Below are positions 36,048 to 44,209 of a stretch of DNA of 64,000 nt, piece after piece (position 1 is the stretch's first letter; each line of letters starts with the position of its first letter). The stretch covers positions 806,001-870,000 of the forward strand of contig NZ_JALHLP010000001.1 of NCBI RefSeq assembly GCF_022844465.1, read 5' to 3'. The DNA is from Bradyrhizobium sp. (GTDB lineage Bacteria > Pseudomonadota > Alphaproteobacteria > Rhizobiales > Xanthobacteraceae). A program made the translations under genes and the position numbers. The notes under the pieces are model-generated. The model was not told the origin of the DNA, did no database searches, and saw only the letters and a list, made by a program, of their open reading frames with translations.

Positions 36048-36826
36048 GGCTTGGCTCCGGCATAGGGCTTGAACCAGCCGAGACCGTCGATGGTCTTGCC
36101 GCGCGGGTTGTACTCGCAACCGACGAAGCCGGCATAGCCCAGCCGATCCAGTTCCGCGAACAGGAACGGATAGTTCAATTCCTCGCCGTCGGGTTCGTTG
36201 CGGGAGGGGATGCTTGCGATCTGGACATGGCCGGTGATCGGCATCATCTCGCGCAGCCGCATGGTGACGTCGCCATGGATGATCTGGCAATGATAGATGT
36301 CGAACTGCAGCTTCAGGTTCGGGATCTTCAATTCGACGATCAGGTCGCGCGCGAAACCAAAATCGTTGAGGAAGTAGCCAGGCACGTTGCGCGGGTTGAT
36401 CGGCTCGATCACGACGTCGATGTCATGCGGCGTGAAGAACTCCGCCGTCCACGCCACCGACTTGTAGAATTGCTCGACCGCCTTGATATCGCTGCGGCTG
36501 GCGATGCCCGCCATCAGATGCACGCGCTTGACGCCGGTGGCCTTCACGTAAGGCAACGCGGTTTCCAGGCCTTTCTTCAGATCGTCGAAACGCGCCGGCA
36601 GCGCGGCGAAACCCTTTTCGCCGGCGTCCCAATTGCCCGGCGGCAGGTTGAACAGCGCCTGCGTCAGGCCGTTGCGCTTCAGCCGTTCGCCGACGGCCTC
36701 GGCCGGATGATCATAGGGAAACAGGAACTCGACCGCGGCAAAGCCCGCTTTGCCCGCGGCCTCAAAACGGTCGAGGAACGGAACCTCGTTGAACATCATG
36801 GAGAGATTGGCGGCAAAACGGGGCAT
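36044..36826 (-). CDS. otnI: 2-oxo-tetronate isomerase (hydroxypyruvate isomerase family)
   Basis: A 260-residue xylose-isomerase-like TIM barrel (MPRFAANLSMMFNEVPFLDRFEAAGKAGF), with metal ligand regions VIEPINPRNVPGYF, QFDIYHCQIIHGD and GCEYNPRGKT. It interconverts 2- and 3-oxo-tetronate; plain hydroxypyruvate isomerase activity is the alternative, but otnK and ltnD neighbours decide for OtnI. Starts 31 bases after ltnD and overlaps otnK by 4 bases. Confidence 0.92.
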   Translation of the reverse strand: MPRFAANLSMMFNEVPFLDRFEAAGKAGFAAVEFLFPYDHPAEAVGERLKRNGLTQALFNLPPGNWDAGEKGFAALPARFDDLKKGLETALPYVKATGVKRVHLMAGIASRSDIKAVEQFYKSVAWTAEFFTPHDIDVVIEPINPRNVPGYFLNDFGFARDLIVELKIPNLKLQFDIYHCQIIHGDVTMRLREMMPITGHVQIASIPSRNEPDGEELNYPFLFAELDRLGYAGFVGCEYNPRGKTIDGLGWFKPYAGAKP

Positions 36827-36857
36827 GGAGGGTCCTCTGGTTTCTTGCCTCTTGCTT

Positions 36858-37772
36858 CTACTTCGGCTCGCCCGGCAGATGCGTGCCGGTGACCTTGGCA
36901 TACATCCGCGCCACCGAGGCGTCGTCGTCGCGGCCCATGCCGGATGCGGCCGTCATCAGGAACATCTGCAGCGCCGCGGCGGCGACCGGCACCGGGAACC
37001 GGGCCGAGCGCGCCATGTCCTGGATGATGCCGAGGTCTTTGACGAAAATCTCAACCGCGCTGCGCGGCGCGTAGTCGCCGTCCAGCACATGCGGCATGCG
37101 GTTTTCGAACATCCAGGAATTGCCGGCGGAGGCCGTGATCACCTCGTAGACCTTTCTGATGTCGAGGCCCTGCCGGGCGGCGAACGTGATTGCTTCCGAG
37201 GCAACCGCGATGTGGACGCCGGCAAGCAACTGGTTGATCATCTTGAACGCCGCGCCTTGGCCGGCGGCGTCGCCCAATTCATAGAGCTTCGCCGCCATCG
37301 CATCCAGCGCCGGTCGCGCCCGGGCAAAGGCGGCCGGGCTGCCGGAGGCCAGGATGGTGAGTTCGCCCTGCGCGGCGCGCTGCGCGCCGCCCGAGATCGG
37401 CGCGTCGAGATAATGCCTTCCCGTCGCTTCGAGCTGCTTTGCCAGCCGCCGCGCCACCTCAGGGTCCATGGTGGCGGAGGAGACGAACACCGCGCCCTTG
37501 CCGAGGGTTTCGGCGACGCCATCGGCGCCGAACAGGATGGCTTCGGTCTGGGCGGCGTTGACCACCACGCTGACGACGATGTCGGCGGTCTTGGCGGCTT
37601 TCGCCGGCGTCTCGGCGCCATGGCCGCCGTCGGCCACGAACCGCTTGACCGTATCGCCCGAGACGTCGCAGCCGGTGACGTCAAATCCGGCCCGGCGCAG
37701 CGAGGTCGCCATGCCGAACCCCATCGATCCCAGCCCGATGACCGCGACGCGCGGTTTGGCGGATTCTGGCAT
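36858..37772 (-). CDS. ltnD: L-threonate dehydrogenase (beta-hydroxyacid dehydrogenase family)
   Basis: A 304-residue NAD-dependent dehydrogenase with N-terminal VIGLGSMGFG (11-20), substrate motif DAPISGGAQRAAQGEL and catalytic Lys in FKMINQLLAGVH. Family members include tartronate semialdehyde reductase; gene order with otnI, otnK and otnC points to LtnD, oxidising L-threonate to 2-oxo-tetronate. ATG at 37772 (MPESAKPRVAV) is used; the track extension upstream runs into otnC on the other strand. Divergent from otnC with a 109-base promoter gap. Confidence 0.88.
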   Translation of the reverse strand: MPESAKPRVAVIGLGSMGFGMATSLRRAGFDVTGCDVSGDTVKRFVADGGHGAETPAKAAKTADIVVSVVVNAAQTEAILFGADGVAETLGKGAVFVSSATMDPEVARRLAKQLEATGRHYLDAPISGGAQRAAQGELTILASGSPAAFARARPALDAMAAKLYELGDAAGQGAAFKMINQLLAGVHIAVASEAITFAARQGLDIRKVYEVITASAGNSWMFENRMPHVLDGDYAPRSAVEIFVKDLGIIQDMARSARFPVPVAAAALQMFLMTAASGMGRDDDASVARMYAKVTGTHLPGEPK

Positions 37773-37822
37773 GCGGCGGTCCCCCGAGGTTTTCTTGCGG
37801 CTTTGCTTCTGGGTATCACGGC

Positions 37823-37838
37823 TTGGCCGCGCTGCCAA
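37823..37838. promoter_or_regulatory. TTGGC-N6-GCCAA dyad in the ltnD/otnC divergent promoter
   Basis: TTGGCCGCGCTGCCAA, 16 bases with perfect 5-base arms, slightly extendable as GCTTGGC...GCCAAAGC. It lies at the middle of the 109-base gap between the divergent operons, where one operator could control both. The regulator is not encoded nearby. Confidence 0.35.
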
Positions 37839-37881
37839 AGCATGGGACAAGGCAAAACGGGAGGCCGCCGGGAATACCGAC

Positions 37882-38541
37882 ATGAGCGAAACCGCAATAC
37901 GCGAGGAGATCTGCCGCTTCGGCCGTTCGCTGTTCGAGCGCGGGCTGACGCCGGGCTCCTCCGGCAATATCAGCGTCAGGCTCGACGACGGCGGCTGGCT
38001 GGTGACGCCGACCAACGCCTCGCTCGGGTTTCTCGACCCGGCCCGGATATCGCGGCTCGACGCCAGCGGTCGGCTGGTTTCCGGCGACGCGCCGACCAAG
38101 GAGGTGCCGCTGCATACCGCGCTCTACCAGAGCCGCAGCACCGCGCGCGCCGTGGTTCACCTGCATTCCACCCATTCGGTAGCGCTGTCGATGCTGCCCG
38201 AGATCGACCCCCGCGCCGCGCTGCCGCCGATGACGCCCTATTATTTGATGAAGTGCGGCCAGACGGCGCTGGTGCCCTATTTTCGCCCCGGCGATCCCGC
38301 CGTGGCCGACGCCATCAAGGGGCTCGCCGGCCAATACTCATCCGTGCTGCTCGCCAACCACGGGCCTGTCGTGTCAGGCGACACGCTGGAGGCGGCGGTG
38401 TTCGCGATCGAGGAGCTGGAAGAGACGGCAAAACTCTATCTGCTGCTGCGCGGACTGAACCCGCGCTATCTATCGCCGCAGCAGGTGGCGGATTTGAGCA
38501 AGACGTTCGGGCTAAGGCTGCCGGAGCATGAGCATCCGTAG
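37882..38541 (+). CDS. otnC: 3-oxo-tetronate 4-phosphate decarboxylase (class II aldolase family)
   Basis: A 219-residue class II aldolase/adducin-fold enzyme. SSGNISVRLDDGGWLVTPTNASLG binds the phosphate; Zn ligands His93 and His95 are in VVHLHSTHS, a third His in LLANHGPVVSG, and Glu74 in PTKEVPLH is the likely acid/base. It decarboxylates 3-oxo-tetronate 4-phosphate to dihydroxyacetone phosphate. ATG at 37882 (MSETAIREE) is preceded by a purine-rich GGGAGG. Its TAG lies inside a dispersed repeat arm. Confidence 0.9.
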   Translation: MSETAIREEICRFGRSLFERGLTPGSSGNISVRLDDGGWLVTPTNASLGFLDPARISRLDASGRLVSGDAPTKEVPLHTALYQSRSTARAVVHLHSTHSVALSMLPEIDPRAALPPMTPYYLMKCGQTALVPYFRPGDPAVADAIKGLAGQYSSVLLANHGPVVSGDTLEAAVFAIEELEETAKLYLLLRGLNPRYLSPQQVADLSKTFGLRLPEHEHP

Positions 38542-38619
38542 GATGGGTAGAGCGCAGCGAAACCCATCATCTCTCCGCGCGATGAATTGATTGGTTTCGC
38601 TGCGCTCTACCCATCCTAC
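38538..38619. repeat. Palindromic repeat family D (GTAGGATGGGTAGAGCGC...)
   Basis: GTAGGATGGGTAGAGCGCAG and its partner CTGCGCTCTACCCATCCTAC close a long stem, with GAAACCCATC/GATTGGTTTC inside. The left arm supplies the otnC stop codon (TAG at 38539-38541). Confidence 0.9.
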
Positions 38620-38635
38620 GGCATCACTTTGACTT

Positions 38636-38703
38636 CTACAGCCCCAGATACGCCTTCCTTACATCCCGGTTGACGCAAATCTCAGCGGCACTGCCGTGCA
38701 TCA
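38636..38703 (-). pseudogene. Remnant of a branched-chain amino acid ABC transporter ATPase (LivF-like) C-terminus
   Basis: Reading leftward, [22 protein letters not shown] followed by TAG resembles the conserved C-terminal end of LivF/LivG ATPases (…GTAAEIRADPEVRKAYLG). Only about 22 codons are present: upstream it runs straight into the end of the DUF1445 gene, and downstream a family D repeat begins 17 bases away. The rest of a liv operon has evidently been deleted. Confidence 0.7.
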
Positions 38704-39516
38704 AAGCACCGCCAACTGCTTGTTCAGGAGATCGGTCACCAGCATCATTCCCGGCGAATGCGTGATCGCGAACGGCAGCCTTGCCGCCGCAATCACCGAT
38801 TGCGGCGTGACGCCACAGGCCCAGAACACCGGAATTTCGCCCGATCCCACCGGCACCGGATCGCCGTAGTCAGGCTTGTCGAAGTCGGCAATGCCGATCG
38901 AATGCGGATGGCCGAGGTGAACCGGCGCGCCATGCACGGAGGGAAAGCGCGAGGTGATCTGCACCGCGCGGATCGCATCCGCCGGCTTGAACGGCCGCAT
39001 CGACACCACCATCGGACCGGCGAAAGGGCCGGTGGGGCTGCAGGCAATATTGGTGCGGTACATCGGCACGCGCAGCTTGCGCTCGATGTGCCGGATCGGC
39101 AGGCCATCCGCCAGCAAGGCTTCCTCGAAGGAATAGGAGCAGCCGATGACAAAGGCGACGAGGTCGTCGCGCCAATGCGCCATGATCTCGGTCGGCTCCT
39201 CCGCCACCTCGCCGTCGCGCCAGACGCGGTAGCGCGGCAGGTCGGTGCGGATGTCGAGATCAATGCCGAGCGCGAGAATGCGGGGATCGCCGACGTCGGA
39301 CATGCCGATGATCGGGCAAGGTTTCGGATTGAGCTGGCAGAACCGGTGAAACGAAGCCGCCAGATTCTCCGGCAGGATCGCGAGGTTGCCCTGGACGAAG
39401 CCATTGGCGACGCCCGCCGTGGTGGCCACCATGCCGCTGCGGCAGGCGTGACGTGCTGCTACGCTGGGCAAAGGCGTATTCTGCCCGGTCGTTTCCATTC
39501 TCGCCGCACCGGTCAT
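38701..39516 (-). CDS. Putative hydro-lyase (DUF1445 family)
   Basis: A 271-residue member of the DUF1445/D-glutamate cyclase-like family: [64 protein letters not shown] and [14 protein letters not shown] are the family blocks. A mammalian relative converts D-glutamate to 5-oxo-D-proline; bacterial members are mostly uncharacterised. It is divergent from an M20 amidohydrolase with a 169-base gap and abuts the livF remnant, suggesting a former uptake-plus-degradation cluster for an amino acid derivative (inference). Confidence 0.85.
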   Translation of the reverse strand: MTGAARMETTGQNTPLPSVAARHACRSGMVATTAGVANGFVQGNLAILPENLAASFHRFCQLNPKPCPIIGMSDVGDPRILALGIDLDIRTDLPRYRVWRDGEVAEEPTEIMAHWRDDLVAFVIGCSYSFEEALLADGLPIRHIERKLRVPMYRTNIACSPTGPFAGPMVVSMRPFKPADAIRAVQITSRFPSVHGAPVHLGHPHSIGIADFDKPDYGDPVPVGSGEIPVFWACGVTPQSVIAAARLPFAITHSPGMMLVTDLLNKQLAVL

Positions 39517-39623
39517 TTGCGATCTTGCTCCCGGCCGCTTGGCCCTCCCGTATGTGACTATGAGATCGCCTCTGTGCGCAAGACCCTGCCCTTCTCAATT
39601 CCGCCCCGGCGCGGCGCCGTTGT

Positions 39624-39647
39624 TGACGCGCCGCGACAGGCGCGTCA
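39624..39647. promoter_or_regulatory. 24-base dyad between the DUF1445 and M20 hydrolase genes
   Basis: TGACGCGCC and GGCGCGTCA are perfect 9-base arms around GCGACA. It lies 39 bases before the hydrolase ATG, between divergent genes. An operator for both is possible; an RNA hairpin in the hydrolase leader is the alternative. Confidence 0.4.
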
Positions 39648-39685
39648 TTGAAAAGCTCCCTATCGCCCGACCCCGGAATGACCTG

Positions 39686-40936
39686 ATGACCCAGATCGGA
39701 TCCAACCTGCAGATCGACCCCGAGCGGCTGTGGGACACGATTCATGAAACCGCCAAATTTGGCGCCACGCCGAAGGGCGGGGTAAGGCGGCTGACGCTCG
39801 GCCCCGAGGACAAGCAGGTGCGCGACTGGTTTCGCGCCCGCTGCGAGGCGGCCGGGCTTGAGGTGCATGTCGATGCGCTCGGCTCGATGTTCGGCCTGCG
39901 CAAGGGCCGCGACATGTCCAGGGCTCCGATCGGACTTGGTTCCCACCTCGACACCCAGCCGACCGGCGGAAAATTCGACGGCGTGCTCGGCACGCTCGCG
40001 GCGCTGGAAGTGGTGCGCACGCTCAACGACGCCGGCATCGAAACCGAGGCGCCGATCTGCATCTGCAACTGGACCAACGAGGAAGGCTCGCGGTTCGCGC
40101 CGGCGATGATGGCCTCGGCCGCCTATGTCGGCGACTTCACCACCGAGGACATCCTGTCGCGCCGGGACGCGGCCGGCGTCAGCGTCGGCGAAGCGCTTGA
40201 TAGCATCGGCTATCGCGGCGACCGCCCGGTGGGAACGCAGAAATTCTCGGGCTTCGTCGAACTGCACATCGAGCAGGGCCCGATCCTCGAAGCCGAGAAC
40301 AAGACCATCGGCGTGGTCGATTCCGGCCAGGGCGTCCTGTGGTACGACGGCAGGATCACCGGCTTCGAGAGCCATGCCGGCACGACGCCGATGCCGCTGC
40401 GGCGCGACGCGCTGGCGACGCTCGCCGAAATCGTGCTGGCGATGGAGGCGATTGCGAACAGGCACGGCCCGAAAGCCGTCGGCACCGTCGGCGAGGCCGT
40501 GATCGCCAACCCCTCGCGCAACGTCATTCCCGGCGAGATCGCCTTCACCATGGATTGCCGCAGCGCTGAGGCCGCCATCATGGATGCGCTGGACCGGGAT
40601 CTGCGCGCGGCGATCGCCGCCATCGCGGCCCGCCGCAAGGTCGAGGTCACGCTCGACCTGGTCTGGCGCAAGCCGCCGACCCATTTCGATCCACGCCTGG
40701 TAGACGCGGTCGAGAGCGCGGCGAAAATGCTCGGACTCTCGCATCGCCGCATCACCTCCGGCGCCGGCCACGACGCCTGCAACCTCAACACGGTGATGCC
40801 GGCGGCGATGGTGTTCGTGCCCTGCAAGGACGGCGTCAGCCACAATGAGCTCGAGGACGCCAGCAAGGCCGATTGCGCGGCGGGCGCCAACGTGCTGATG
40901 CACACCGTGCTGGCGCTGGCCGGCGTCGCATCCTGA
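39686..40936 (+). CDS. M20-family amidohydrolase (N-carbamoyl-amino acid/allantoate type)
   Basis: A 416-residue dinuclear metallohydrolase. GSHLDTQPTGGKFDGVLG provides His and bridging Asp, NWTNEEGSRFAP the catalytic Glu pair, VELHIEQGP a ligand His, and SGAGHDACNLN the last His. This layout is that of N-carbamoyl-L-amino acid hydrolase, beta-ureidopropionase and allantoate amidohydrolase, which cannot be told apart by eye. ATG at 39686 was chosen over the longer track frame, whose extension covers the divergent promoter. A hydroxyacid dehydrogenase follows after 24 bases. Confidence 0.87.
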   Translation: MTQIGSNLQIDPERLWDTIHETAKFGATPKGGVRRLTLGPEDKQVRDWFRARCEAAGLEVHVDALGSMFGLRKGRDMSRAPIGLGSHLDTQPTGGKFDGVLGTLAALEVVRTLNDAGIETEAPICICNWTNEEGSRFAPAMMASAAYVGDFTTEDILSRRDAAGVSVGEALDSIGYRGDRPVGTQKFSGFVELHIEQGPILEAENKTIGVVDSGQGVLWYDGRITGFESHAGTTPMPLRRDALATLAEIVLAMEAIANRHGPKAVGTVGEAVIANPSRNVIPGEIAFTMDCRSAEAAIMDALDRDLRAAIAAIAARRKVEVTLDLVWRKPPTHFDPRLVDAVESAAKMLGLSHRRITSGAGHDACNLNTVMPAAMVFVPCKDGVSHNELEDASKADCAAGANVLMHTVLALAGVAS

Positions 40937-40960
40937 TCATTTAGCAGCGAGGGGTAAGCC

Positions 40961-41872
40961 ATGCGCGGAGTTTTCGTCGACGCCAATGAATCGCTGGCCG
41001 TGATCTTCGAGCGGCTGGAACAGCCCGGCAACCCCAAGGTCAGGATCCACCGCGATCCAGACATCACGCCGGAACAGTATCCCGCCGTGCTCGACGGCGC
41101 CGAGATCGCGATCGTCGACCACACCGCGCTGCCGACCGATATCGCGAAGAAATGCAAGGGGCTGAAGCACGTGGTGTTTCTCGGCACCGGCGCCCGCAGC
41201 TACATGAACCCGGAAGAGCTCGAAAAACTCGGCATCGCCGTGCATCTCATCAAGGGCTACGGCGACACCGCGGTCGCCGAATGCGCGATTGCGCTGATGT
41301 GGGAGGCCGCCCGCGGCCTGGCGCAGATGGACCGCGCGATGCGCGCCGGCAACTGGCTGCGCGACGACGGCATGCAACTGACAGGCAAGACGCTCGGCCT
41401 GATCGGCTTTGGCGGCATCGCGGCTGAAGTCGCCCGCATCGCGCTTGGCTCAGGCATGCGGGTCGTCGCCTGGAACCGGTCGCCCAAGAAGCATCCGAAG
41501 GTCGAATTCGTCGATCTCGACGAATTACTGAGCGAGAGCGACGTGATCTCGATCCACCTTCTGCTCAACGACGAGACGCGCGGCATGATCTCACAGGCCT
41601 GCATCGAGGCGATGAAACCTGGCGTCATTCTCGTCAACACCGCGCGCGGCGCCATCGTCGACGAGGACGCCATGATCGAGGCGCTGAAGTCAGGCCGGAT
41701 CCGTCATGCCGGGCTCGACGTGTTCAACATCGAGCCGCTGCCGGCGGACCATCTGCTGACCAAACTTCCCAACGTGACGCTGTCGGCGCATTCGGCATTC
41801 CGCACGCCCGAAGCGAGCGAGAATTTGATGCGGGCGGCGTGGGAGCATTGCCGTAGGATTGTGAAGCGGTGA
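40961..41872 (+). CDS. D-isomer-specific 2-hydroxyacid dehydrogenase
   Basis: A 303-residue NAD(P)-dependent dehydrogenase. NAD motif GLIGFGGIAAEVARIA (about 145-160), catalytic Arg in NTARGAIVDEDAM and His in LSAHSAFRTPEAS; the Glu lies between them in FNIEPLP. It interconverts a 2-oxoacid and a D-2-hydroxyacid. In an operon with the M20 hydrolase, it may process the oxoacid left after deamination (inference). Followed by a dispersed repeat between convergent genes. Confidence 0.88.
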   Translation: MRGVFVDANESLAVIFERLEQPGNPKVRIHRDPDITPEQYPAVLDGAEIAIVDHTALPTDIAKKCKGLKHVVFLGTGARSYMNPEELEKLGIAVHLIKGYGDTAVAECAIALMWEAARGLAQMDRAMRAGNWLRDDGMQLTGKTLGLIGFGGIAAEVARIALGSGMRVVAWNRSPKKHPKVEFVDLDELLSESDVISIHLLLNDETRGMISQACIEAMKPGVILVNTARGAIVDEDAMIEALKSGRIRHAGLDVFNIEPLPADHLLTKLPNVTLSAHSAFRTPEASENLMRAAWEHCRRIVKR

Positions 41873-41882
41873 CGTAACTCCT

Positions 41883-42012
41883 GTCGTCCCGGCCAAGCGA
41901 AGCGCGAGCCGGGACCCATAACCACCGGTGGTCATGTTGACGCGGGTTGGAGCCACAGCCCCAGCAGACAGGAAACACCTGTGGCTATGGGTCCCTGCGT
42001 TCGTAGGGACGA
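41883..42012. repeat. Palindromic repeat family E (GTCGTCCCGGCC...)
   Basis: GTCGTCCC...CGGGACCCATAACCACCGG and CTATGGGTCCCTGCG...GTAGGGACGAC form an outer stem; ACCACCGGTGGT is an inner palindrome. Located between convergent dehydrogenase genes, so termination of both transcripts is possible. Confidence 0.75.
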
Positions 42013-42025
42013 CCGCAACCAAAGC

Positions 42026-43105
42026 CTACTCCACCATCTCGGCCACCGCCTTGCCGCAGGCCGCCGTATCGGCGTTGCCGCCGAGGTCGCGGGTGCGCAG
42101 CGTGCGCTCGCCGAGCGTGCGCTCGATGGCGCCGACGATGGACTGGGCCGCCTGCTTCTCCCCGAGATGCTCCAGCATCATCGCGCCCGACCAGATCATG
42201 CCGATCGGATTGGCGATGCCCTGCCCGGCAATATCGGGCGCGGAGCCATGCACCGGTTCGAACACCGACGGGAATTTGCGCTCCGGATTGATGTTGCCCG
42301 ACGGCGCGATGCCGATGGTGCCGGTGCAGGCGGGACCGAGATCGGAGAGGATGTCGCCGAACAGGTTGGAGCCGACCACGACGTCGAACCAGTCCGGATG
42401 CAGCACGAAGTTCGCGGTAAGGATGTCGATGTGGTACTTGTCCCACTTCACGTTCGGAAAATTCTTCGCCATCGCCTCGACCCGCTCGTCCCAGTAGGGC
42501 ATCGTGATCGAAATGCCGTTGGACTTGGTCGCCGAGGTCAGGTGCTTCTTCGGCCGCGACTGCGCCAGTTCGAATGCGAATTTCAGGATCCGATCGACGC
42601 CGATCCGGGTCATCACCGTCTGCTGGGTGACGAACTCGCGCTCGGTGTCCGGAAACATCCGCCCGCCGACCGAGGAGTATTCGCCCTCGGTGTTCTCGCG
42701 CACCACCCAGAAATCGATGTCGCCGGGCTTGCGGCCCGCCAGCGGCGACGGCACACCTGGCATCAGCCGCACCGGACGCAGATTGACGTACTGGTCGAAC
42801 TCGCGGCGGAACTTGATCAGCGAGCCCCACAGCGAGATGTGATCGGGGATTTTCGCGGGCCAGCCGACCGCCCCGAAATAGATCGCGTCGTGCTTGCCGA
42901 TCCTGGCCTTCCAGTCCTCCGGCATCATCTCGCCGTGCTTTTCGTAATAGTCCCAGGAAGCGAAGTCGAAATGATCGAAATGGACGGCCACGCCGTACTT
43001 TTTCGCCGCCGCCTCCAGCACGCGCAGGCCCTCCGGCACCACTTCCTTGCCGATGCCGTCGCCGGGAATGACGGCGATCCGGTACTGCTTCCTGACGCTG
43101 TTCAT
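42026..43105 (-). CDS. Tartrate dehydrogenase / D-malate dehydrogenase (decarboxylating)
   Basis: A 359-residue beta-decarboxylating dehydrogenase of the isopropylmalate dehydrogenase family: VIPGDGIGKEVVPEG (13-27), VRENTEGEYSSVGG, YHIDILTANFVLHPDWFDVVVGSNLFGDILSDLG with metal Asp, and EPVHGSAPDIAGQGIANP for NAD. The WGSLIKFRREFDQYVNLRPVRL block is typical of TtuC/DmlA, which oxidise tartrate or D-malate. LeuB is less likely because no other leu genes are nearby. Divergent from the next SDR. Confidence 0.9.
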   Translation of the reverse strand: MNSVRKQYRIAVIPGDGIGKEVVPEGLRVLEAAAKKYGVAVHFDHFDFASWDYYEKHGEMMPEDWKARIGKHDAIYFGAVGWPAKIPDHISLWGSLIKFRREFDQYVNLRPVRLMPGVPSPLAGRKPGDIDFWVVRENTEGEYSSVGGRMFPDTEREFVTQQTVMTRIGVDRILKFAFELAQSRPKKHLTSATKSNGISITMPYWDERVEAMAKNFPNVKWDKYHIDILTANFVLHPDWFDVVVGSNLFGDILSDLGPACTGTIGIAPSGNINPERKFPSVFEPVHGSAPDIAGQGIANPIGMIWSGAMMLEHLGEKQAAQSIVGAIERTLGERTLRTRDLGGNADTAACGKAVAEMVE

Positions 43106-43278
43106 CGGGAGTTTCCTTGTTGCCCTGCGGGCAGCTAATGCCGCTTATTCGATCGCCTTGCAATGGATCAATGCTGCCGGCCGCGCAACGCTGCACTGCA
43201 ATGTTGACCGCGACCGCGCCCGGAGCCTAACAGTTTCGTTGAACCTCTCCCGCCTCCCCTCACCCAGCGAGTAATTCC

Positions 43279-44055
43279 ATGGATTTGCATCTGCGCGGCA
43301 AGCGCGTCCTGATCACCGGCGCCTCCAAGGGCATCGGCGCGGCCGCGGCCGAAGCTTTCGCCGAGGAAGGTTGCGACGTCGTGCTGGCCGCCCGCAACGG
43401 CGACCAGCTCAAGGCCCTCACCGAGCGGCTGCGCTCGGCGCACCAGATCGGCGCGACCGCCCAGGTCGTGGACCTGCGCAAGGGCGAGGACATCGCAAGG
43501 CTGGCAAGGGAAGCCGCCGACATCGACATCCTCGTCAACAACGCCGGCGATATCCCCGGCGGCTCCATCGACAAGATCGACGAGGCGACCTGGCGTCACG
43601 CCTGGGAACTGAAAGTGTTCGGCTACATCAACCTCACCCGCGCGATCTACGCGCAGATGAAGGCGCGTGGGCACGGCGTCATCGTCAATGACATTGGCGC
43701 TGCCGGCGAGAAGTTCGACGCCAACTACATCTGCGGCAGCGCCGGCAACGCGGCGTTGATGGCGTTCACCCGCGCGCTCGGCGGCAAGAGCCTCGCCGAC
43801 AACATTCGCGTCGTCGGCATCAATCCCGGCCCGGTCGGCACCGACCGCCACGTCACGCTGCTGAAGACGCGGGCGAAGAACCAGTTCGGCGACGAAAGCC
43901 GCTACCGGGAATTCCAGAAGAACATGCCGCTCGGCCGCCCCGCGCACGCGCGCGAGATCGGCGATCTCATGGCGTTCCTGGCCTCCGACCGCTCGGGCTA
44001 CACATCGGGGGTGATCTTTACCGTGGACGGCGGCCACACCGCGGGGTGGGGTTAG
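43279..44055 (+). CDS. SDR-fold protein with degenerate active site
   Basis: A 258-residue SDR. The cofactor motif TGASKGIGAAAAE near residue 13 and NNAGDIPGG near 90 are normal, as is the C-terminal FTVDGGHTAGWG. The catalytic YxxxK segment instead reads YICGSAGNAALMAFTRALG: aligned on NAAL versus KAAL, Lys is Asn and the Tyr position is Gly, with a displaced Tyr nearby. It may still bind NAD(P) but should not work by the standard relay. Divergent from the tartrate dehydrogenase and followed by a composite repeat. Confidence 0.83.
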   Translation: MDLHLRGKRVLITGASKGIGAAAAEAFAEEGCDVVLAARNGDQLKALTERLRSAHQIGATAQVVDLRKGEDIARLAREAADIDILVNNAGDIPGGSIDKIDEATWRHAWELKVFGYINLTRAIYAQMKARGHGVIVNDIGAAGEKFDANYICGSAGNAALMAFTRALGGKSLADNIRVVGINPGPVGTDRHVTLLKTRAKNQFGDESRYREFQKNMPLGRPAHAREIGDLMAFLASDRSGYTSGVIFTVDGGHTAGWG

Positions 44056-44071
44056 GTGATCCATTAGCCTC

Positions 44072-44197
44072 CGTCATTCCGGGATGGTGCGTCAGCACCA
44101 GACCTCAGGTGCGCAATTGCGCACCGGGGAATCTCGAGATTCTCAGGTGCGCAATCGCGCACCATAGTTCGATGCTTCGCATCGCCCCGGAATGACG
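44072..44197. repeat. Composite family B repeat with two inserted 18-base palindromes
   Basis: CGTCATTCCGGGATGGTGC to GCCCCGGAATGACG, as other family B copies, but two palindromic modules are embedded: GGTGCGCAATTGCGCACC (44108-44125, perfect) and GGTGCGCAATCGCGCACC (44146-44163). This makes it about 45 bases longer than the others. Confidence 0.85.
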
Positions 44198-44209
44198 GGT
44201 AAGTCAACA

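Noticed and set aside
42026-43105. 3-isopropylmalate dehydrogenase (leuB)
   Set aside because: The WGSLIKFRREFDQYVNLRPVRL block and lack of other leu genes favour tartrate/D-malate dehydrogenase.
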